NCBI GenBank assembly: GCA_041191165.1
Contig: JBEEPJ010000023.1
Location: forward strand, 1-16,555
Origin: CAMCYM01 sp041191165
GTDB taxonomy: Bacteria; Bacteroidota; Bacteroidia; Flavobacteriales_D; Sanyastnellaceae
DNA length: 16,555 nt
Direction: 5' to 3'
Position numbers and translations under genes: made by a program. A model generated the notes under the pieces. That model had not been told where the DNA came from and ran no database searches. It worked only from the letters and a program-made list of their open reading frames with translations. This document shows positions 6,501-14,174 of this stretch, piece after piece. Within the stretch, counting starts at the first letter, position 1. Each line of letters starts with the position of its first letter.

Positions 6501-8417
6501 TCAGGAGCCGGTCTCGGTCGCGGCCTCCTCTTGGGCCATGCGCCAGTATACGCCGCGCAAGGCCAGCAGTTCCTCGGGTGTGCCGCTTTCGATGCAGGTC
6601 CCTTGGTCCAGCACCAGCACGTGATCGGCCCATTGGATGGACGAGATGCGGTGGCTCACGACCAGGGTGGCGGGGGCTTGATTTCCAGCGGCACGGGCCT
6701 CTTCTTGGCGCCGCTTGAGCGCCCGCAGGATGTGGTCCTCCGTCTCGGTGTCCACGGCGGACAAGCAATCGTCCAAGATCAGCAAAGCCGGTCGGCGCGC
6801 CAGGGCCCGGGCGATGGAGATGCGTTGCTTCTGTCCGCCGCTCAAGTTGACGCCCCGTTCGCCGAGCAGGGTGTCGTACCCTTGGGGAAAACGCTCGATG
6901 TTGTGCGCCACATGGGCATCCCGCGTGGCCTGCGCAATCACCTCTTGGTCGATTTCGTGGAGGTCCAAGTCCAAACCAAAAGCCACATTCGCCCGAATGG
7001 TGTCGCTGAAAAGGAACACATCCTGCGCCACATACCCCGTCTCCGCCCGGAAGGCGGACAGGTCCCATTGCGGGAGGGGCGTGCCGCGCCAGGAGACGGT
7101 TCCGGATTGCGGGTCGTAGATGCGCATGGCCAGCTGGGCCACCGTGGACTTGCCCGAGCCCGTGGACCCGGTGATGGCCAGCGTGGCCCCGGGCCGCAGG
7201 GTGAAACTCACATCCTTGAGGGCCTCGATTCCGGTGTCGGGATAGCGGAAGCTCACCCGATCGAACGCGAGCAAGGGGGCCGCGTCGGAGGTGCGCGTGC
7301 CGCTGACCAATTCCGGCTTCGCCATCAAAAAGTCGTTGATGCGCACCATGGACGCCTCCGCCTTTTGCACCAGCGACGTCACCCATCCCACCGAAGCGAA
7401 TGGCCAGGTGAGCAAGTTCACATAGAAAACGAACTGGAAGATGTGCCCCAGCTCCAGCTCGCCCGCCACCACGCGCAAGCCGCCGATGTACACCGTGAGG
7501 ATGGTGCTGAGCCCCACCAGCAGGACGATGATGGGACCGAAGAGCGCCTCCGTCCGGACGAGGTCCAAGGCGCGCTGCTTGTAGCGGTCGGACGCCGTGC
7601 GAAAACGATCTTCGGCCGGAGCTTCCTGACCGAAAGCCTTGAGCACCCGGATGCCCGCCACGTGCTGCTGGACGAAGCTCGACAGTCCGCTCTGCTCCTG
7701 TTGCACCCGCTCGCTCTGCGTGTGAATGGTGCGTGAGACCCGGTAGATGGCGAAAGACATCAACGGGAGCGGGAGCAGGGCGAAGAGGGTGAGCTGCACG
7801 TCGATGTACAACATCACCCCCACCACCAGCAAGATGAGGATGACCAGATTGAACGTGTACATCAGCGCGGGCCCGAGGTACATGCGCACCTTGCTCACAT
7901 CCTCAGAGATGCGGTTCATGAGGTCCCCGGTGTCGTGCGATTTGTAGAAGGCGGCGTCGAGACGCTGGTAGTGGTCGAAGATTTGGCCTTTCAAATCAAA
8001 CTCCACCCGCCGCGACAGGATGATGATCGTCTGGCGGGTGAAGAAGAGAAAGAGGCCCTTGATCAGAAAAACCGCGATGTACAGCAGGGCCTGGAAGCCG
8101 GCGACCCAGCCCATCCAACGGTAGATGTCATCGCGGGTATGCACCTGATTGCCAGCGCTTTCCGGCCACCAGCGCGCCATCAGGTCCGGGGTTTTCGGCA
8201 CTTCGCCCCCCGGGCTGAGCACCTCGGCTTCCGGCTGGCCTTCGCGCAGGGGGGAAAGCCAAATCCGCTCCGCATCGCCCAGCGCATTGACGCCCTCGCC
8301 GATGAGCGCCGGGGCATAGACCGCAAAAATGTTGGTCAGAAAGATGAACAGAATGCCGCCCAACAAATGCCACTTGTACTTCCAAATCAAGGGGTTGAGG
8401 GTCCAAAGGGCGTGCAT
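6501..8417 (-). CDS. ABC exporter half-transporter (MdlA/MsbA type, fused membrane and ATPase domains)
   Basis: 638 aa from the ATG at 8417 (MHALWTLNPLIWKYKWHLLGG); the frame runs open far upstream but only through the receptor gene. The type I exporter membrane domain is about 12-355 with six predicted spans, and the ATPase domain about 383-630: Walker A GSTGSGKST (417-425), Q-loop VAQDVFLF (463-470), signature LSGGQ (525-529), Walker B LLILDD (545-550) and H-loop His589. The residue after the Walker B aspartate is Asp550 rather than the usual Glu, as in MdlA and BmrC. The loop between spans 1 and 2 (about 42-98) is much longer than in MsbA. The substrate is unknown (lipid, drug or peptide). 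It starts 11 bases after the receptor stop, so the two are likely co-transcribed, and its stop abuts the convergent gene at 6500. Confidence 0.94.
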   Translation of the reverse strand: MHALWTLNPLIWKYKWHLLGGILFIFLTNIFAVYAPALIGEGVNALGDAERIWLSPLREGQPEAEVLSPGGEVPKTPDLMARWWPESAGNQVHTRDDIYRWMGWVAGFQALLYIAVFLIKGLFLFFTRQTIIILSRRVEFDLKGQIFDHYQRLDAAFYKSHDTGDLMNRISEDVSKVRMYLGPALMYTFNLVILILLVVGVMLYIDVQLTLFALLPLPLMSFAIYRVSRTIHTQSERVQQEQSGLSSFVQQHVAGIRVLKAFGQEAPAEDRFRTASDRYKQRALDLVRTEALFGPIIVLLVGLSTILTVYIGGLRVVAGELELGHIFQFVFYVNLLTWPFASVGWVTSLVQKAEASMVRINDFLMAKPELVSGTRTSDAAPLLAFDRVSFRYPDTGIEALKDVSFTLRPGATLAITGSTGSGKSTVAQLAMRIYDPQSGTVSWRGTPLPQWDLSAFRAETGYVAQDVFLFSDTIRANVAFGLDLDLHEIDQEVIAQATRDAHVAHNIERFPQGYDTLLGERGVNLSGGQKQRISIARALARRPALLILDDCLSAVDTETEDHILRALKRRQEEARAAGNQAPATLVVSHRISSIQWADHVLVLDQGTCIESGTPEELLALRGVYWRMAQEEAATETGS

Positions 8418-8428
8418 ACGAACGGGAT

Positions 8429-10837
8429 TCAGAAGCGGAAATTCCAGGTCACCGAAGGTAGGATGGGAAAGAGGGAAACCTGATACGCCTGCAAATCGAG
8501 GGTGCCGCTGGCCCAATCGCCGGCGTTGGCGAAGTAGATGAAGTAGGGGTTGAGCCGGTTGTAGAGGTTGTAGATGCTGAAGTTCCACGATTGTTCCAAG
8601 CGCGCACGGCGGGGGGGAGGGGTGTAGGTGAAGCCCACGTCGGCCCGGTGGTAGGGGGGCATGCGGAAGCCGTTGCGGGTGCCGTAGATTTCGGCGATTC
8701 GGCCTTCCAGAAGGTAACGTTGCACGGGGAGGGTCAAGGTGTTGCCGGTGGCGTAGACCCAGGTGAAGGAGGCGCGCCAACGGTCCGACAGTTTCACTTC
8801 GCCCACCACGCTGATGTCGTGGCGCCGGTCGAACTTCGCAGGGAAGGCCACGCCCCGGTTGAGGTCGGGGAAGAGCCGGTCCGTCTTGCTCCAGGTGTAA
8901 CTCAACCAGCCCGTCCACGGACCGGAGCCCCGCTTGAGAAAGGTCTCGACGCCATAGGAGGTGCCGGTGCCGGTGACGAGGTTTTGGTCGATGTTGTTGC
9001 CGATGTTGTCCTCGGGTCGGGCGTTTTCCCGGTACTCCACCAGGCCGGCCAGGGCCTTGTGGTACACCTCCACGGAGGCCTCCCAGCGGCCGTCGGGCCC
9101 CCATTCCCGGAAGTAGCCGGCCGTCCATTGCTCGCCCCGCTGGGGTCCGATGCGGTCGGAGGCCGGGATCCAGATGTCGGTGGGGAGGGAGGTGGCGGAG
9201 AGCGAGGTCAGGTGGATGTACTGCAAATTGCGGCTCCAGCCGACCTTCCAGCTGGCGCCTGGCCGGCCCAGGATGCGCAGGGCCACGCGGGGTTCCCAGC
9301 CGCCGTATTGCGCCACGACCTCGCCCCGCCCGTAGGTCAGGGTCTCCTCCGCCGCGCCCGGCCCGGCGGGGGGAAGGGTGCGCGAGAATGGCCCCACCTG
9401 AAAGTAGTCGGACCGGCGCAGCCCGGCGTCGAGGCGCACCGCCTCCCCCAGATCCCAGGTCGCCGCGGCGAAACCGCCCGTCTCGTGCCCGCGCGCCGAC
9501 TGGGCCTCGCCCGTGTCGAAGGTCGTGGTGCCGGACTGGGCCGAAAACGCCACCGGCACGAGATAGCGGTACGTATACTGCGCCCCCCAGCGCAATCGGA
9601 GCCGGGGGTCCAACTGCAGCCCCCATTCCGCCCCGCCCCCCGCATCCCGCAACCCGCTCTTGAATCCGAATCGCCAGGCATCTTGCCCGCCCTCGAAGGC
9701 AAACTCCGTGGCCGAATGCGTCGCATAAACCGTCTGCAGCAACACATCCGACACGACCCGCTGCCAGGTGACCGAGGCCGTGGTGTTGCCCCAGGGGATG
9801 CGGGTGGAGAAGTCCACCTCGGCGCTGGAGAATTGGAAGACATCGCGGCCGTGGTAGCCCATGACCCGGATGCGGTCGCGGGGGGAGAGCTGGATTTGGC
9901 CTCCGAAGTTCAAATCATAAAAGTGGTAGCCGCTGCCCGAGAACGCTCCGGACCGCAGAAACGGCCGAACGAGCGCGTCCAGGTACGTCCGGCGCCCGGC
10001 CACCCACCACGATCCCACCTGCCGCCCGCCGCGCATCCACGGCGTCTCGACCATCAGCCGGGAGCTGATGAGCCCCAGTCCGCCGCGCGCGCCCAGCCGC
10101 TCCGCCGGCTCCTCCCGTGTGGTGAGGTCCACCACCGAGGAGATACGCCCGCCGTACTGCGCCGGCATGGTGCCCTTGACCACTTCGACCCCGCCCAGCA
10201 CATCCGGATTGAAGACGCTGAAGAAGCCCAGCAGGTGGGCGGGATTGTACACCACCGCCCGGTCGAGGAGGAGGAGGTTTTGGTCGGGCCCGCCGCCGCG
10301 GACATAAAAGCCCGTATTGCCCTCGCCCGCCGCCTGAATGCCCGGCAGCAGCTGGATGGCCCGCAGCACATCCACCTCCCCGAAGAGTGCCGGCAGCGCC
10401 TCGATTTCGCGCATCTTCAGCGACTGCACGCCCAGCTGGGTTCCTTGGGTATGATCTCCGCGCGAGGCTTGAATCTCAGCCGCTTGCTCGATGGCGATGG
10501 CTTGGGGATACAACTTCCATTCCGTGATTTTTGCGGACATTTCAACGGGCCAAACCCGTTCCGCATACCCCAACATCCGGAACCGAACGGAATCGGTTCC
10601 CACCGGCAGATTGAGCGCGAAGCGGCCCCCGGCATCGGTCGTTGTCCCCCGGTGGGGGGCGCCATCCGGCCAGATGGCCACGCCGGGCAAGGGTCCCCCG
10701 GTTTCTCCGTCGACCACCCTTCCGGAGAGGGGGATTTGGGCGGAAATGCCCACACACCAGAGCGCAAGGAGCAGCGCCAACATCCCCCTGTGGATGGGGT
10801 CCGTTCGATCGGGGTGGTTTTTCGGCGAGAGGGGCAT
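8429..10837 (-). CDS. TonB-dependent outer-membrane receptor with carboxypeptidase-regulatory-like N-domain
   Basis: 802 aa. The signal peptide core is MLALLLALWCVGISAQ, cleaved near residue 33. The ATG at 10837 supplies the basic residues; a second ATG at 10783 would start right at the hydrophobic core without charge, so 10837 is preferred but not certain. Residues 36-115 are a CarboxypepD_reg-like beta domain (IPLSGRVVDGETGGPLPGVAIW...GRFALNLPVG). The plug is about 135-240 (DVLRAIQLLPGIQAAGEGNTGFYVRGG, LLLDRAVVYNPAHLLGFFSVFNPD, VEVVKGTMPAQYGGRISSVVDL). The 22-strand-type barrel follows and ends in WNFRF, the aromatic C-terminus expected for BAM insertion. There is no SusD partner, so it is not a typical SusC glycan system. 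The ligand is unknown: siderophore, metal, vitamin or peptide are all possible. It leads an operon with the ABC exporter. Confidence 0.95.
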   Translation of the reverse strand: MPLSPKNHPDRTDPIHRGMLALLLALWCVGISAQIPLSGRVVDGETGGPLPGVAIWPDGAPHRGTTTDAGGRFALNLPVGTDSVRFRMLGYAERVWPVEMSAKITEWKLYPQAIAIEQAAEIQASRGDHTQGTQLGVQSLKMREIEALPALFGEVDVLRAIQLLPGIQAAGEGNTGFYVRGGGPDQNLLLLDRAVVYNPAHLLGFFSVFNPDVLGGVEVVKGTMPAQYGGRISSVVDLTTREEPAERLGARGGLGLISSRLMVETPWMRGGRQVGSWWVAGRRTYLDALVRPFLRSGAFSGSGYHFYDLNFGGQIQLSPRDRIRVMGYHGRDVFQFSSAEVDFSTRIPWGNTTASVTWQRVVSDVLLQTVYATHSATEFAFEGGQDAWRFGFKSGLRDAGGGAEWGLQLDPRLRLRWGAQYTYRYLVPVAFSAQSGTTTFDTGEAQSARGHETGGFAAATWDLGEAVRLDAGLRRSDYFQVGPFSRTLPPAGPGAAEETLTYGRGEVVAQYGGWEPRVALRILGRPGASWKVGWSRNLQYIHLTSLSATSLPTDIWIPASDRIGPQRGEQWTAGYFREWGPDGRWEASVEVYHKALAGLVEYRENARPEDNIGNNIDQNLVTGTGTSYGVETFLKRGSGPWTGWLSYTWSKTDRLFPDLNRGVAFPAKFDRRHDISVVGEVKLSDRWRASFTWVYATGNTLTLPVQRYLLEGRIAEIYGTRNGFRMPPYHRADVGFTYTPPPRRARLEQSWNFSIYNLYNRLNPYFIYFANAGDWASGTLDLQAYQVSLFPILPSVTWNFRF

Positions 10838-10845
10838 TTACTTTG
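10837..10845 (+). promoter_or_regulatory. Promoter -7-like element TTTACTTTG
   Basis: TAC-TTTG resembles the Bacteroidota TAnnTTTG box with one fewer spacer base and lies 6 bases before the ATG at 10852. It overlaps the start codon of the divergent receptor gene. A clear TTG at -33 is missing. Confidence 0.4.
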
Positions 10846-10851
10846 TGCGGA

Positions 10852-12552
10852 ATGCGTTTAACAACGAAAACGCCGCAGTTGTTGCGGCGGATGGGTTTTT
10901 TCCGAAGCCCCGCCGGCTCCGCGTTCGGGGTGGCGCTGGGTGCGGTTCTGTGGGGCATCGCGGGCGGATGCCAGCCGGGGGCGGAGCAGGATGACCGGGT
11001 GTTTCGCTACAACGAGAGCGCGGGCATCACGTCGCTGGACCCGGCGCATGCCCGTTCGCTGGAGCCGATGTGGTTGGTGGACCAAATCTTCGACGGCCTC
11101 GTGGAGCTCGATGACGCCCTGCGCATTCAACCGCTGCTCGCCACGCACTGGGAGGTCGCCGATTCCGGCCGCACCTATACGTTCTACCTCCGCGAGGGGG
11201 TGCGTTTCCATGCCCACCCGGAGGTGCCGGGTTGGGGGGAGGGGCGGGAGCTGGTGGCGTCCGATGTGGTATTCAGTCTCAATCGCTTGCGAGATCCGGC
11301 GGTGGCCTCGTCCGGGGGGTGGATTTTGGAGGCGCTCGACACGAATGCGGCGGGTCGGGGCATCGAGGCGCCGGACGGTTCACGGGTGGTGTTCCACCTC
11401 AAGGAGGCGTTTCCGCCTTTTCTGGGGTTGCTCACCACGCCGTACGCTTCGGTGGTCGCCCCGGAGGTGGTAGCGCATTTCGGGGAGGATTTTCGGCGGC
11501 AGCCGGTGGGGACGGGGCCTTTTCGGCTGGCCTGGTGGGTCGAGGATGTGGCCTGCGTGCTGCACCGTCATCCCGGCTACTGGGAGCGGGATGAGGCGGG
11601 GCGTCCCCTGCCCCGGCTCGAAGCGGTGCACGTGGATTTCGCCCAGGATGCGGGGGCGGAGTTCCTCGGGCTCCTCCAGGGCCGGTATGACTTCGTCAGC
11701 GGGCTGCACAGTGCCTACCTCGAGGAGGCGCTGGATGCCGAGGGGGGGTTGCGCGCAGGGCTGCAGGACCGCATCCGCATGGAGCAGACGCCGTTTCTCA
11801 AGACGGATTACATCGGCATCCAGCTCGACCCGCACTACCCCGTGAGCCAGGGGTCGCCCCTGCAGGATGTTCGGGTCAGGCAGGCCCTCTCCCTGGCCGT
11901 CGACCGGGTCGCCATCGCCCGACACCTGCGCCGGGGAGCGGTGGTGGCCACGGACCATTTTACGCCGCCGGGCCTGCCGGGCGCCGCCCCGCGCGGGGTT
12001 CCGGCCCGCGACGAGGCCCGCGCCCGCGCCCTCCTCGCCGAGGCGGGCTTCCCCGGCGGCGCCGGACTGCCCCCCTGGACCCTGCTCACCACCACCGAGT
12101 CCCTCGACCTCTGCGCGGCCCTCCAGCACCAATGGGAAGCCCTGGGGCTCGACATCCGGGTCGAAGTCGTCGCCCCCGCCACCCACCGGGAGCAGGTCGC
12201 CCGCGGCGAGGCGCTGCTGTTCCGCAAATCCTGGCTGGCCGACCACCCCGACGCCGAGAACTTCCTCTCCCTCTTCCTCACCACCAACTTCGCGCCCGGC
12301 GGCCCCAACTACACCCACTACAGCCGGCCCACCTTCGACGCCCTGTACCGAAGTGCCATGAAGGCCCCGTCGGACGCCCTCCGCTATGAGGCGTACGCCG
12401 CCATGGACAGCCTCATCGCAGCGGACCTTCCCGTGATTCCGCTGTTTCACGATCAAGTCACGCATTTCTTGAGCCACGCCGTGCAGGGTTGGTCCATCAA
12501 TCCCGTCAACCGACTGGATCTGCGCCGGGTGTACAAGGATTCAGCGCCGTAA
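10852..12552 (+). CDS. ABC transporter substrate-binding lipoprotein, family 5 (DppA/OppA-like)
   Basis: 566 aa from the ATG at 10852; the frame stays open to 10642 but that part is antisense to the receptor gene. A second ATG at 10891 (MGFFRSPAG) would also give a signal peptide. The N-terminus has a hydrophobic stretch ending IAGGC, so Cys40 is the likely lipidated residue. The mature protein has family 5 solute-binding features: FRYNESAGITSLDPAHARS, LLATHWEVADSGRTYTFYLREGVRFH, SDVVFSLNRL, GTGPFRLAWW, VRQALSLAVDRVAIARHLRRGA, and the tail DLPVIPLFHDQVTHF...GWSINPVNRLDLRRVY. Such proteins usually bind oligopeptides or dipeptides for an ABC importer, but no permease or ATPase of that importer is in the window. 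Bacteroidota have many such orphan lipoproteins. It is divergent from the receptor gene. Confidence 0.93.
   Translation: MRLTTKTPQLLRRMGFFRSPAGSAFGVALGAVLWGIAGGCQPGAEQDDRVFRYNESAGITSLDPAHARSLEPMWLVDQIFDGLVELDDALRIQPLLATHWEVADSGRTYTFYLREGVRFHAHPEVPGWGEGRELVASDVVFSLNRLRDPAVASSGGWILEALDTNAAGRGIEAPDGSRVVFHLKEAFPPFLGLLTTPYASVVAPEVVAHFGEDFRRQPVGTGPFRLAWWVEDVACVLHRHPGYWERDEAGRPLPRLEAVHVDFAQDAGAEFLGLLQGRYDFVSGLHSAYLEEALDAEGGLRAGLQDRIRMEQTPFLKTDYIGIQLDPHYPVSQGSPLQDVRVRQALSLAVDRVAIARHLRRGAVVATDHFTPPGLPGAAPRGVPARDEARARALLAEAGFPGGAGLPPWTLLTTTESLDLCAALQHQWEALGLDIRVEVVAPATHREQVARGEALLFRKSWLADHPDAENFLSLFLTTNFAPGGPNYTHYSRPTFDALYRSAMKAPSDALRYEAYAAMDSLIAADLPVIPLFHDQVTHFLSHAVQGWSINPVNRLDLRRVYKDSAP
10871..10889. 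repeat. Hairpin CGCCGCA-GTTGT-TGCGGCG at the head of the binding-protein gene
   Basis: A perfect 7-base GC-rich stem with a 5-base loop, located 19 bases into the binding-protein frame and directly before the alternative ATG at 10891. It could act on translation of the leader or as a regulator site for the divergent pair, or simply reflect codons for PQLLRR. Confidence 0.3.
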
Positions 12553-12565
12553 ATTGCCCCCACCG

Positions 12566-13600
12566 ATGCTCAAAATCGACGCCCATACCCATATCCTCCC
12601 CCGGGAAATGCCCCGCTGGACCGAGCGGTTTGGCTACGGAAACTTCATCCACCTCGAGCCGGGAAGGCCCGGTTTTGCCCGAATGATGCAGGGCGATCGT
12701 TTCTTCCGGGAAATCGGCGCCAACTGCTGGGATGAGGTCCTGCGCATCGACGAGTATGCCCAGTTTCAGACCCAGGTTCAGGTGGTCTGCACGATTCCGG
12801 TGATGTTTGCCTACAACGCCAAGCCGCAGGACACCCTGGAAATCGCCCGTTTCCTCAACGACCACCTCGCGGAACTGGCGGACCGTTACCCCCGCAACTA
12901 CGTGGCGCTGGCCACCGTGCCGATGCAGGACACGGAGCTCGCCATCGGGGAGCTGATTCGGGCCAAGGCCCTGGGCCACAAAGGCGTCCAAATCGGCTCC
13001 AACATCAACGGCGCCAACCTGGGCGAACCCCGGTTCTTCCCCTTCTTCCAAGCCTGCGCCGACCTGGGGATGGCGGTGATGGTGCATCCCTGGGAGATGA
13101 TGGGCCGCGAGCAGATGGAGAAGTACTGGCTGCCCTGGCTCGTCGGGATGCCGGCGGAGACCGCCCGCGCCGCCTGTTCCCTCATCTTCTCGGGCGTGCT
13201 CGAGCGGCTGCCCCATCTCCGGTTGTTGCTCAGCCATGCCGGAGGGTCTTTTTTGCCCACTTTAGGCCGAATCGAGCACGGCTTTCACTGCCGTCCCGAC
13301 CTGGTGGCGGTGGACAACCCCGTCAACCCGCGGGAATACTTGGGCCGGTTTTGGATCGACAGTGTCACCCACGACCCCGATTTATTGCGGTATGTGCTGT
13401 CGATGCAGGGGAGCAAGCGGGTGTGCCTGGGGAGCGATTATCCCTTCCCGCTGGGGGATTTGGAGATCGGGGCCTTCATCACGCACATGGGGTTGCCGGA
13501 GGAGACGGTGCGGGACATTTTCGCGAACGCTGCGCTGGAGTGGCTGGACTTGGACCCGGTTGCATGGGGTGCAACCTCTGGGGCGGAGTCGGGGTCTTGA
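12566..13600 (+). CDS. 2-amino-3-carboxymuconate-6-semialdehyde decarboxylase (ACMSD)
   Basis: 344 aa, close to human ACMSD (336). ACMSD is a Zn-dependent amidohydrolase-superfamily decarboxylase that converts ACMS to 2-aminomuconate semialdehyde, diverting the kynurenine pathway from quinolinate/NAD towards catabolism. The ATG at 12566 (MLKIDAHTHILP) matches the family start; a TTG at 12554 adds only four residues. Metal ligands are His7, His9, His174 (VHPW) and Asp291 (GSDYPFPLG), with His224 (SHAGG) as the catalytic histidine. Family blocks RFGYG, FREIGANCWD, VPVMFxY-like IPVMFAYNAKP, VQIGSNIN, KYWLPWLVGMPAET and NPREYLG are all present. No other kynurenine gene is nearby. It begins 13 bases after the binding-protein stop and its stop lies 5 bases before the sigma-factor start, so it may be cotranscribed with the sigma unit. 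Confidence 0.94.
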   Translation: MLKIDAHTHILPREMPRWTERFGYGNFIHLEPGRPGFARMMQGDRFFREIGANCWDEVLRIDEYAQFQTQVQVVCTIPVMFAYNAKPQDTLEIARFLNDHLAELADRYPRNYVALATVPMQDTELAIGELIRAKALGHKGVQIGSNINGANLGEPRFFPFFQACADLGMAVMVHPWEMMGREQMEKYWLPWLVGMPAETARAACSLIFSGVLERLPHLRLLLSHAGGSFLPTLGRIEHGFHCRPDLVAVDNPVNPREYLGRFWIDSVTHDPDLLRYVLSMQGSKRVCLGSDYPFPLGDLEIGAFITHMGLPEETVRDIFANAALEWLDLDPVAWGATSGAESGS

Positions 13601-13605
13601 GGGGG

Positions 13606-14172
13606 ATGGATGCCGATTTGGCCTTACTGATCGATGCCTGCAAAAAGGGGGAACGCAGGGCGCAACAGGCGCTCTACGCGCGCTTCGGTGCGCTGATGTT
13701 TTCCGTTTCTGTGCGCTACACGAACAGCCGGGTGGACGCGGAGGATGTGGTACAGGAGGCCTGGGTCAAGGTGTTTAGGCACTTGGATAGTTTTTCCCGT
13801 CACCACAGCTTTGAGGGTTGGTTGCGCCGGATTGTCATCAACACGGCCATCACCCACTACCGGAAGAATCTGCGGCATGTGCACCACGTAGATATCGACG
13901 AAGTGCATGCAACCCCCGCGGACCTGGAGGCGTTTAGGGAGTGTGACTTTACCCGGGAGGAGATGGACCAAGCCATTGCCCAATTGCCCCCAGGTTACGG
14001 TCAGGTGTTCAACATGTATGTCATCGATGGCATGAAGCACAAGGAGATTTCCGACGAGCTGGGCATCGACATCAATACATCGAAGAGCCAGTTGTCTCGG
14101 GCGCGCAAATATTTACAAGAGGTGTTGACCCGGATGTCCGAGGTCGCACAGCAGCGAAAAATGATTTCTTAA
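13606..14172 (+). CDS. ECF (sigma-70 family, group 4) RNA polymerase sigma factor
   Basis: 188 aa from the ATG at 13606 (MDADLALLIDACKKGE); the frame extends upstream to 13351 only inside the ACMSD gene. Region 2 is about residues 15-85 (ALYARFGALMFSVSVRYTNSRVDAEDVVQEAWVKVFRHLDSF, FEGWLRRIVINTAITHYRK), which contacts core polymerase and the -10 region. Region 4 is about 118-172 (MDQAIAQLPPGYGQVFNMYVIDGMKHKEISDELGIDINTSKSQLSRARKYL), the helix-turn-helix for the -35 region. There is no region 1 or 3, as expected for ECF factors. Purine-rich GAGGGGG precedes the start directly. Two bases separate its stop from the next gene, an anti-sigma-like membrane protein, which is the usual arrangement for a membrane-sequestered ECF factor. 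The regulon and signal are unknown. Confidence 0.95.
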   Translation: MDADLALLIDACKKGERRAQQALYARFGALMFSVSVRYTNSRVDAEDVVQEAWVKVFRHLDSFSRHHSFEGWLRRIVINTAITHYRKNLRHVHHVDIDEVHATPADLEAFRECDFTREEMDQAIAQLPPGYGQVFNMYVIDGMKHKEISDELGIDINTSKSQLSRARKYLQEVLTRMSEVAQQRKMIS

Positions 14173-14174
14173 GG

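Noticed and set aside
8418..9626. N-terminal extension of the ABC exporter frame upstream of 8417
   Set aside because: The extension lies wholly within the receptor gene in another frame and is Arg/Pro-rich; the membrane domain begins naturally at the ATG at 8417.
10642..10851. 70-residue N-terminal extension of the binding lipoprotein
   Set aside because: It is antisense to the receptor's start region and would bury the lipoprotein signal peptide.
8591..10861. A 756-codon + strand open frame antisense to the TonB receptor
   Set aside because: Low-complexity composition and no recognisable domain; it mirrors the receptor's codon pattern.
11380..12477. A 365-codon - strand open frame antisense to the binding-protein gene
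   Set aside because: No family motif; the + strand reading is a clear solute-binding protein.
13351..13605. 85-residue N-terminal extension of the sigma factor
   Set aside because: It lies inside the ACMSD gene in another frame; the ECF family starts near MDADLALLIDACKKGE.
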